Below are positions 44,107 through 49,819 of a stretch of 64,000 bases of DNA, piece after piece. Within the stretch, counting starts at the first letter, position 1. Each line of letters starts with the position of its first letter. The notes below the pieces were generated by a model, which worked only from the letters and a program-made list of their open reading frames with translations, was not told the DNA's origin and did no database searches. The translations under genes and the position numbers were made by a program. This stretch comes from a virus: IMG/VR virus record IMGVR_UViG_3300033233_000014, positions 47,630 to 111,629 of that record, one strand, 5' to 3'.

Positions 44107-44454
44107 GGCCCTTGGTGATACCTCGCATAAGAGAGACGGCCCGAGGATGGGAGGGTGACTGCAGACACTTGCAGTCGATCGCGTAGGGCTCGGTGGCGCG
44201 CCGAAGGCGTGTGGCTGCTGGGCCTTGCGTCGAAGCATGCGTGCCTAGCCTTCGTCGACTCCCGTGTGCGGCGTGTCGGTGCGGAGGCGTGCGGGCCTCT
44301 CGCCGACCCCCATTCCATGTCGCCCCGGTGCGCCCGAGGCCGGGAACGACCCCGTTCTGAACCCTGCTGGGCCTCTGCTGCGTCTCTACACAGGCCGGAA
44401 GGGGGACGTTTTTCACGCGCCTGAGTCCGAACGGAACGAGAACACTTGCGCCGA
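44107..44454. other. Non-coding stretch with degenerate palindrome
   Basis: No gene or promoter of the common type was found in 348 bases. It contains the palindrome at 44157-44176 and GC-rich sequence without clear hairpins. Confidence 0.45.
44157..44176. promoter_or_regulatory. Palindrome GACTGCA-n6-TGCAGTC, copy 5 (variant)
   Basis: The outer 7-bp arms match copies 1 and 3; the inner part is GACACT instead of GAC-n-GTC. It lies in a non-coding stretch. Confidence 0.5.
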
Positions 44455-44724
44455 TCATGCGCCACGCCTCGGGGGGTGTGGGCCGTAGTGCTCGCCGTGG
44501 ATCCGCACGGAGACGACGTGCGTCTCGCCCGGCGTGCCGCGCCAATGCACCGCCCAGTAGGGTGTCCCGCCTGCCTCGATGCGCTCGACGTGGCGGCGCA
44601 CGGCCAGGGCTGCCGCGCCGGGCGTCTCATGCCACTCGGCGGGCGTGCCATCGGGAAGCCTGTCGCCCGGGGCACAGGTGCAGGGGACGCAGATGAGATC
44701 GGCGGCGGACAAGCGCCGGGACAC
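44455..44724 (-). CDS. Hypothetical protein
   Basis: 89 residues from GTG 44724. Start RLSAADLICVPCTCAPGD holds a CxC motif. Then HVERIEAGGTPYWAVHWRGT and THVVSVRIHGEHYGPH, strand-rich. No family recognised. Confidence 0.68.
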   Translation of the reverse strand: MSRRLSAADLICVPCTCAPGDRLPDGTPAEWHETPGAAALAVRRHVERIEAGGTPYWAVHWRGTPGETHVVSVRIHGEHYGPHPPRRGA

Positions 44725-44725
44725 C

Positions 44726-45184
44726 TCATGCCCGCAGGAACGAGAGATCGACGGTGTCGTGCCCCGCCGGCTCCCGCGCCGGCGACGCCATGAGCCGCTC
44801 GGCCATATGGAGGTTGGCCGGGCAGATGCGCAGTTCGGCGAAGTGGACGGTGGCGGGGAATGTCTCCGTGAGGAACTCGCCCAGCGGTTCGCCGAAGCGA
44901 TTCGTCCACGAGAGGTTGTGCTTGAACACGCAGGGCGAGCAGACTTGGTGCCACCCGCTGCAGCAGGTGCAGCGCCGCAGGCCGTAGGGCCAGCGCTGGC
45001 CGTAGGGCCAGCGCTCGCCCCGGTGGTAGCGGAGATCGGCCTGGCAGCACTCGCAGCGGCGCACCACGTCGGCGGCGTAGGCGTAGCCTGGCGGCCGGGC
45101 GGGTGGAGGAGGCAGCGGCCGGGTGTTCCAGACCCGGCGCGCCACGATCAGCGCCTCCCGTTGCAGATCGTCGAGGGACGGCAT
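44726..45184 (-). CDS. Cys-rich hypothetical protein with short internal repeat
   Basis: 152 residues from ATG 45184. RRCECCQADLRYHRGERWPY is followed by a WPYGQRWPYG repeat, then CTCCSGWHQVCSPCVFKH and a C-terminal ELRICPANLHMAE. Likely zinc-binding. The in-gene 15-base direct repeat near 44990-45015 could expand or contract. Confidence 0.72.
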   Translation of the reverse strand: MPSLDDLQREALIVARRVWNTRPLPPPPARPPGYAYAADVVRRCECCQADLRYHRGERWPYGQRWPYGLRRCTCCSGWHQVCSPCVFKHNLSWTNRFGEPLGEFLTETFPATVHFAELRICPANLHMAERLMASPAREPAGHDTVDLSFLRA

Positions 45185-45189
45185 CGACG

Positions 45190-45528
45190 TCAGTTCGCCT
45201 CGGCCTCGTCGGCCCAGGCCCCGGCCAGGGCGGCGGCAAGCGTCTCCTGCGCCGCCGCCCGGATCTCGTCTGGCGGCGCGTCGAGGATCTGGAGGCTGAT
45301 CGTGGCGTCCCAATCCCGGGGCTCCCAGCCGGGGAAGTGCAGGCGGGCGCTCACCAGGAGGTTGCCGTCCCGCGCTGCGAAGCCGACGGCCTGGACGGCG
45401 CCCCGCGCCTCTGTCATCGCCGCCTCGAGGCCCGCGCAGGCGCCCGCCACGAAGGCGTCGAGCCGCGCCTTGTCCTGCGGGAGCATGATCCAGGAGTCGA
45501 GAATCGTGACGATCATCGGCCGCGTCAC
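45190..45528 (-). CDS. Hypothetical protein
   Basis: 112 residues from GTG 45528 (overlaps the upstream stop; ATG 45516 is the alternative). MIVTILDSWIMLPQDKARLD, then AARDGNLLVSARLHFPGWEP. Alpha/beta pattern, no family recognised. Confidence 0.68.
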   Translation of the reverse strand: MTRPMIVTILDSWIMLPQDKARLDAFVAGACAGLEAAMTEARGAVQAVGFAARDGNLLVSARLHFPGWEPRDWDATISLQILDAPPDEIRAAAQETLAAALAGAWADEAEAN

Positions 45529-45863
45529 GCCCCCGCCTTCGCCTTCGCCTTCGCCTCCCACTCCGCGACCTCCTCCCGAGTCTTCTCCATGACGCCGACG
45601 AGCCCCTCCTCCTCGATGATGTAGTCGTCCCCGAAGATCATGGCCCATTGCGCCCTGCGGTGCACCGACGGCAGGTCGAGTGTGACCATGAACTTCCGCC
45701 GCCCCGCCTTGCCGATATCGTCGACGCCGTTGTCGTAGAACCGGATGACTGGGAGATCCAGCCCGCCGCGCTGCCGTTCAACGGCCGCCGCCACCTTGGC
45801 GAGCATGCCCGCCTGCTCAGGCGTCAGCGAGGCAAACCACGCCGCGTCCATGTCTACTCGCAT
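45525..45863 (-). CDS. Hypothetical protein
   Basis: 112 residues from ATG 45863 behind CAGGAGTGGCACG. AAWFASLTPEQAGMLAKVAA, VIRFYDNGVDDIGKAGRRKF and a Glu/Lys/Ala-rich coiled end. Role unknown. Confidence 0.74.
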   Translation of the reverse strand: MRVDMDAAWFASLTPEQAGMLAKVAAAVERQRGGLDLPVIRFYDNGVDDIGKAGRRKFMVTLDLPSVHRRAQWAMIFGDDYIIEEEGLVGVMEKTREEVAEWEAKAKAKAGA

Positions 45864-45889
45864 CGTGCCACTCCTGCCCTGATGGGCGA

Positions 45890-46210
45890 TCATTCGTCCC
45901 GAAAGTCCTCGAGCGTCTCGGCGGCGAAGTCGTCCATCGCCTGCTCGCAGCCCCCGCAGCGCCCGCCTTTCGACAGCGGGCCGTTCACCAGGCTGCAGTT
46001 CACGCACACGCCGTCCCGATCCGCTCGCTGCCACGCCGTGAGGAACTCCTCGATGTCGGCGAGGACCATCCGCCCCTCCTCGGCCGCCTGCGCGTTGACG
46101 CTGAACTGGAACGTCTTGCCCTGCCAGCACCACGACCGCCCGCCGAACGCGTCGGGGGCGACGAGGGTGAAGCCGTGCGCGAGGAACCAGGCGGCGTCGA
46201 GGGCGCTCAC
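45890..46210 (-). CDS. Hypothetical protein with Cys pairs
   Basis: 106 residues from GTG 46210. AAWFLAHGFTLVAPDAFGGR, SWCWQGKTFQFSV, CVNCSLVNGPLSKGGRCGGC. A zinc ribbon near the C-terminus is likely. Confidence 0.72.
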   Translation of the reverse strand: MSALDAAWFLAHGFTLVAPDAFGGRSWCWQGKTFQFSVNAQAAEEGRMVLADIEEFLTAWQRADRDGVCVNCSLVNGPLSKGGRCGGCEQAMDDFAAETLEDFRDE

Positions 46211-46449
46211 TCGGCCCCCATCAGGACGCTGGCGACGCGCTCCTCGTCCGACTTGGTCATCGGTGGCTGGGGGCGACGGGGGAACACCGGATCGACCGAG
46301 ACGGCGGTGTCGGAGCGGCACGGGCCGGCGTATGGCGGGGCGTCGACGGCCTCCACACGGACGTGCAGTCGCACGGTTCGCCCGCACAAGATCCGCAGCC
46401 GGTCGCGCCAGGCGAAGTGGATCTCGACCTTGGTGAAGAACGTCTCCAT
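46207..46449 (-). CDS. Small beta-rich hypothetical protein
   Basis: 80 residues. METFFTKVEIHFAWRDRLRI, then TVRLHVRVEAVDAPPYAGPC. No family recognised. Confidence 0.68.
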   Translation of the reverse strand: METFFTKVEIHFAWRDRLRILCGRTVRLHVRVEAVDAPPYAGPCRSDTAVSVDPVFPRRPQPPMTKSDEERVASVLMGAE

Positions 46450-46485
46450 TAGGAACTTCCTCCTACACGACGAGGTCGAGGGCGC

Positions 46486-46716
46486 TCATGTTCTCTTCGC
46501 GCGCCGATCTGCGAGTTTCTTCTTGGCGAGAGCGATGCGCTGGCATCTCGCGCAGGAGATCTTTCCTGCTTCCACAAGCAATCGGTGGGTCGCGTTGTGT
46601 GGGTCAAGGAGCCAGAAAAACGTCCTCTCGAACGCCGTAAGTTTGGCGCCCTTCCTCGCCGGCCTGACCGTCGTTCCCCAGTCCCTGACGATCTCCTCAC
46701 GCCGCGCCTTCGGCAT
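46486..46716 (-). CDS. Small basic protein, probably leaderless mRNA
   Basis: 76 residues. IVRDWGTTVRPARKGAKLTA, FERTFFWLLDPHNATHRLLV and SCARCQRIALAKKKLADRRA. The -10 box ends at 46724, so ATG 46716 is at or next to the transcript start. Possibly nucleic-acid binding. Confidence 0.72.
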   Translation of the reverse strand: MPKARREEIVRDWGTTVRPARKGAKLTAFERTFFWLLDPHNATHRLLVEAGKISCARCQRIALAKKKLADRRAKRT

Positions 46717-46723
46717 GCCAGGT

Positions 46724-46752
46724 ATGTTACCGCATGCTCACTTCTTTGTCAT
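46724..46752 (-). promoter_or_regulatory. Promoter giving a leaderless transcript (46716 leftwards)
   Basis: -35 ATGACA (46747-46752), 17 bp, -10 TAACAT (46724-46729). Weaker -35 than the others. Its transcript would include 46716-43766 and perhaps 42520-42254. Confidence 0.7.
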
Positions 46753-46755
46753 GCC

Positions 46756-46908
46756 TCATCCGCGCGGCCACCCCAGACAGGCGAGCGCGACCGCGGCGAT
46801 CCCGAGGCCGATGACGATCAGGCACCGCAGTCCCCGGCGCCTGGCCCGCCGGCGCTCTCCGGCCCGGATCTCGGCGATCCACGTGGGATCCCAGATCGCA
46901 CACCCCCA
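46756..46908 (-). CDS. Possible small membrane protein, start unclear
   Basis: A frame ending at 46756 encodes AIWDPTWIAEIRAGERRRAR followed by LRCLIVIGLGIAAVALACLG, a convincing basic stretch plus transmembrane helix. No ATG, GTG or TTG lies between the upstream gene's stop and the conserved-looking part, so either a rare start or a frameshift is needed. Coordinates are approximate. Confidence 0.4.
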   Translation of the reverse strand, partial: WGCAIWDPTWIAEIRAGERRRARRRGLRCLIVIGLGIAAVALACLGWPRG

Positions 46909-46909
46909 C

Positions 46910-47263
46910 TCAGGCGAGTGCCCACCAGGCGATCTTGCACGCCCCGTGCAGCGCCTGGTCGACGTGGATGCCGAACCAGCCCTCACACTTCGAGAAGTCA
47001 ATCACCCAGTGCGCCGCCGTCTCGGCGAGCCCCAGCCAGACGTTGCCGGTGATGGCAGCAACGGCCGCGCCGTGGATCACCGCGTGGGCGGTGAGGAAGT
47101 ACGGCCACACGCGCTGCAGCGTCTGGCCGGGCGGGAGCGAGGCCGGATCGATCACCCGGTGCCGGTTCTTGCCCTTCGCCATGTCGGGCGACTGCGCCCA
47201 GAAGTCGGCGATGCAGTGGCCGACGATCAACCACCAGAGCCGCTCGAGGCTGGTCAGGATCAT
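46910..47263 (-). CDS. DUF3307-like membrane protein
   Basis: 117 residues from ATG 47263. LIVGHCIADFWAQSPDMAKG, FLTAHAVIHGAAVAAITGNV, ETAAHWVIDFSKCEGWF. The H-x3-DF-x-x-Q and spaced His residues in hydrophobic helices match DUF3307. Function unknown, inner membrane expected. Confidence 0.82.
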   Translation of the reverse strand: MILTSLERLWWLIVGHCIADFWAQSPDMAKGKNRHRVIDPASLPPGQTLQRVWPYFLTAHAVIHGAAVAAITGNVWLGLAETAAHWVIDFSKCEGWFGIHVDQALHGACKIAWWALA

Positions 47264-47628
47264 GCGGGCGGTGCCTCCGGCGCCGGAACGATCGGCGTCT
47301 CCTCCGGCATCTTGGGCACGAAGCCCTTCGGCCGCAAGAACGACACCGAGATCGGCGCACCGTCCTCGGCCAACGTCACGTAGATGAACTCGTGCGGGTG
47401 CGGCTTCACGACCTTGTTCGCCACCAGCCCTCGCCGCAGATGCACCCAGACTTGCTCCACGCCGTCGACGCTGTCCGTGACCTCGACCGTGGGCGGCGAG
47501 AACTCGACGTAGACGGGCGCGACGTTCGGCCCGCCGTTCGTCCCGTTGGGCGTCATCCCGGGAGAGGCTGGGGAGATGCCCGAGGGAGGCTCGGGAGATG
47601 CGCCCGGGATGTCGGGAGACTCGCTCAC
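47260..47628 (-). CDS. Hypothetical beta-rich protein with Pro-rich start
   Basis: 122 residues from GTG 47628. Pro/Ser/Gly-rich N-terminus, then VAPVYVEFSPPTVEVTDSVD and HEFIYVTLAEDGAPISVSFL. No family recognised. Confidence 0.7.
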   Translation of the reverse strand: MSESPDIPGASPEPPSGISPASPGMTPNGTNGGPNVAPVYVEFSPPTVEVTDSVDGVEQVWVHLRRGLVANKVVKPHPHEFIYVTLAEDGAPISVSFLRPKGFVPKMPEETPIVPAPEAPPA

Positions 47629-47807
47629 GGGAAGTCGATCTCCTGCCCGTCGGCCGTGTGGACGCGGATGAAGTACATGGCCGCGTCCTCGCGCAGCAGG
47701 ATCTCGACGTGCGCCTCGATGCCGATGCCCCGCAGCCTGGCGCGGATCGCCGGGACCAGGTCCGGCCCCGGCGATTCGCACACGAACACCTGCAGCGCCG
47801 CGGCCAC
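47625..47807 (-). CDS. Small hypothetical protein
   Basis: 60 residues from GTG 47807 (no ATG available in frame). VAAALQVFVCESPGPDLVPA, then IEAHVEILLREDAAMYFIRV. Alpha/beta pattern. The start is uncertain. Confidence 0.6.
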   Translation of the reverse strand: MAAALQVFVCESPGPDLVPAIRARLRGIGIEAHVEILLREDAAMYFIRVHTADGQEIDFP

Positions 47808-47850
47808 CCGCTCTTCCGTGTCCTGCCAGTCGGGCTCCTCGCCGATGGGA

Positions 47851-48099
47851 CTACCCGCCTCCGGCCGGCGGGCGCGTCCACACGACGCCGAACGGGTTCT
47901 GGTCGAAGTCGATGGACTGACGGAACCCGACCGCCGACGCCGTGGCCGCGAGGTCCACTGGGCACAGGCAGTCGCCATCGCCGAGCGCCGGCATCCCGGT
48001 GGCGAACACGAGGCGCTCGCGCCCGCCGACGAGCGCGGCCAGTTCGCCGACCGTCTCGGCGATCTCGCCCGTCGGGTTCACGAGTACCTCGACGCACAC
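47851..48099 (-). CDS. Small hypothetical protein
   Basis: 82 residues from GTG 48099. VEVLVNPTGEIAETVGELAA, RERLVFATGMPALGDGDC, DFDQNPFGVVWTRPP. No family recognised. Confidence 0.66.
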   Translation of the reverse strand: MCVEVLVNPTGEIAETVGELAALVGGRERLVFATGMPALGDGDCLCPVDLAATASAVGFRQSIDFDQNPFGVVWTRPPAGGG

Positions 48100-48100
48100 G

Positions 48101-48322
48101 TCAGGCTTCCCCCACGACGCCCATCTCGCCGAGCGCCCAAGTGATCTGGTGCGTCAGGAGATGGTCAAGGCCGAGCGCGTTCGCGATCTCCTCGCCGTCC
48201 ACGCCGGGGTGATCGTGGATGCGGCGGAACACCTGCGCTGCGTCCTCGAGCGTGCCCGCCCGCAGCGTGGTCGCGCGCTCCCACGCTGGAGCAGACGGCG
48301 CCAGGTTTGTCGTCTCGGTCAC
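48101..48322 (-). CDS. Small winged-helix-like protein
   Basis: 73 residues from GTG 48322. DAAQVFRRIHDHPGVDGEEI and LGLDHLLTHQITWALGEMGV resemble a helix-turn-helix with HQITWAL recognition helix. DNA binding inferred. Confidence 0.66.
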   Translation of the reverse strand: MTETTNLAPSAPAWERATTLRAGTLEDAAQVFRRIHDHPGVDGEEIANALGLDHLLTHQITWALGEMGVVGEA

Positions 48323-48570
48323 TTGCTCTCCTTGCACTCGGCGACCCGCAGGGCTTCCGCGACGAAGTTCCGGGCTGCCACCGGCCCGTCGAGCGCGAAC
48401 ATCTGGATGGCCTCGGCACTCACGCACACGCCGGTACGCGCGTGACGGTAGACCATCGCCTCCGTCTCCCACGCGAAGCCCGCCTCTCCGACGAGCCAGT
48501 CGTGGATCGCGCGAATCGCCGGAAGCGCTTCGGACGAATCGGGGTAGAACATAGGGATGTCGTCGGTCAC
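48319..48570 (-). CDS. Small hypothetical protein
   Basis: 83 residues from GTG 48570. IHDWLVGEAGFAWETEAMVY, then VAARNFVAEALRVAECKESK. Alpha/beta, no family recognised. Confidence 0.68.
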   Translation of the reverse strand: MTDDIPMFYPDSSEALPAIRAIHDWLVGEAGFAWETEAMVYRHARTGVCVSAEAIQMFALDGPVAARNFVAEALRVAECKESK

Positions 48571-48842
48571 TTGCCCCCCTTGATCTTGATGGCGTCGTGC
48601 CACGCCTCGCCGCCGCCGAGCATGAGGAAGGGCGTCATCGCCATCGTCACGAGCGCCGTGGGCACGAGCATCTCCGTCCAGATGTAGACGAGGGCCGCCG
48701 CGATCGGGAAGGCCGACGCGATCCACGCGCACCGCACCTTGTTGGAGCGGTACCAGACCTTGCGCCCGAGGATCTGGCCGCACGTCGGGCACGAGCCTGT
48801 CGCCTCGACTGCCTGCCGCAGCGCCGTGCCCCCGTCACTCAT
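48567..48842 (-). CDS. Membrane protein with zinc-ribbon half-site
   Basis: 91 residues. SCPTCGQILGRKVWYRSNKV, then two hydrophobic segments (AWIASAFPIAAALVYIWTEM and VPTALVTMAMTPFLMLG) separated by a short turn. A small two-helix inner-membrane protein. Confidence 0.74.
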   Translation of the reverse strand: MSDGGTALRQAVEATGSCPTCGQILGRKVWYRSNKVRCAWIASAFPIAAALVYIWTEMLVPTALVTMAMTPFLMLGGGEAWHDAIKIKGGK

Positions 48843-49041
48843 CGTCGTTCGTCTCCTGGCGCTCGTCCTCGGGCCACGTCACCTGGGCCTCGCCGTTGTT
48901 GGGCCGGTGTGCCGCGTGCGGGCCGTCGTGCCCCGCCGGCTTCTCGCACTCGATGGTACACGTCTCGCCGTCGGATCCTTCAAGATAGAGGTGCGCGCCG
49001 CAGAGGATCGGGCTCACGTCCGCCCCCTTCAGCACGGTCAC
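48835..49041 (-). CDS. Small Cys-containing hypothetical protein
   Basis: 68 residues from GTG 49041. CGAHLYLEGSDGETCTIECE and a His-rich HDGPHAAHRP may bind a metal. Acidic end. Confidence 0.68.
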   Translation of the reverse strand: MTVLKGADVSPILCGAHLYLEGSDGETCTIECEKPAGHDGPHAAHRPNNGEAQVTWPEDERQETNDDE

Positions 49042-49289
49042 CCCTTGGCCTGCACCCCGTGCCGCGCCAGCACGTCGCGGAACTGGTCACGGATCTCTTG
49101 GAAGCAGCGCGGCGGCTTGACCTGCACGCGACTGGCAAGATCCTGCACCAGCGCCGACGCGAGGGCGTGGCCGTCCGCCGTGCCGCCGTCCACGCGGAAG
49201 CCCGGGCCCTGGGTGATCCGGGTGTGGCCGTCCCCGCAGAGGACGATGCCCTGCACGAACGGCCCGACGGCAGACCGTCTGCCTTTCAC
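49038..49289 (-). CDS. Small hypothetical protein
   Basis: 83 residues from GTG 49289, which overlaps the upstream stop (GTGA). FVQGIVLCGDGHTRITQGPG, then ALVQDLASRVQVKPPRCFQE. Palindrome copy 4 lies inside codons 3-8. No family recognised. Confidence 0.64.
   Translation of the reverse strand: MKGRRSAVGPFVQGIVLCGDGHTRITQGPGFRVDGGTADGHALASALVQDLASRVQVKPPRCFQEIRDQFRDVLARHGVQAKG
49269..49283. promoter_or_regulatory. Palindrome GGCAGAC-n-GTCTGCC, copy 4
   Basis: Perfect 7-bp arms around one base, just after the stop at 49286 and inside the first codons of the next gene. No promoter of the common type follows, unlike copies 1-3. Confidence 0.55.
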
Positions 49290-49819
49290 GCCGGGTTGTC
49301 CGCCTCGAGGCGCTCGATCAGCGCGTCCTTCGTGCCGTACTTCGCCAGCCCGCGCTTTACACACGCCGCCTGCAGTTCGGCCTTGCTCATCGCCCCGTAG
49401 TCCGGCTTCGCCGTCTTGGCCTTCTTGCCCGCACGATCATCGAGGAACTTCTCGGCCTTCTCCACCGACTTCGGCGTCAGTTGCCCGCCCGAGGCGACGA
49501 ACACGGCGGGCGTCGGCGCCACCGACACGGACATCGGCAGCGGCTTCGCCGTCTCGCGCAGCGCCTCGGCCGGGTCGAACTCGGCCTTCGTCGTCACGCT
49601 GAACCGTCCGCCGACGGAGGCGAGCGTGGCCGCAAACAGCGCGGCCTGCGCATTCGTGAGGCCCTCGATGGTGATGCTGCTCACCTGCGACAGGCTCTGG
49701 TTCTGGATCATGACCTTCGCCCGCTCGAACGTCGCCTTGTCGGCGACGCGCAGCGCGCCCAGCACAACCCGATCGGCATCCACGGTGGGCGGCGAGATTG
49801 TGACCGTCAGGCGCGACAT
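49286..49819 (-). CDS. SAP-domain protein
   Basis: 177 residues from ATG 49819. N-terminal beta/alpha region with VTISPPTVDADRVVL and SITIEGLTNAQAALFAATLA. The last 35 residues, GAMSKAELQAACVKRGLAKY then GTKDALIERLEAD, form a SAP helix-extended-helix motif, a small DNA-binding module. Role unknown. Confidence 0.8.
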   Translation of the reverse strand: MSRLTVTISPPTVDADRVVLGALRVADKATFERAKVMIQNQSLSQVSSITIEGLTNAQAALFAATLASVGGRFSVTTKAEFDPAEALRETAKPLPMSVSVAPTPAVFVASGGQLTPKSVEKAEKFLDDRAGKKAKTAKPDYGAMSKAELQAACVKRGLAKYGTKDALIERLEADNPA

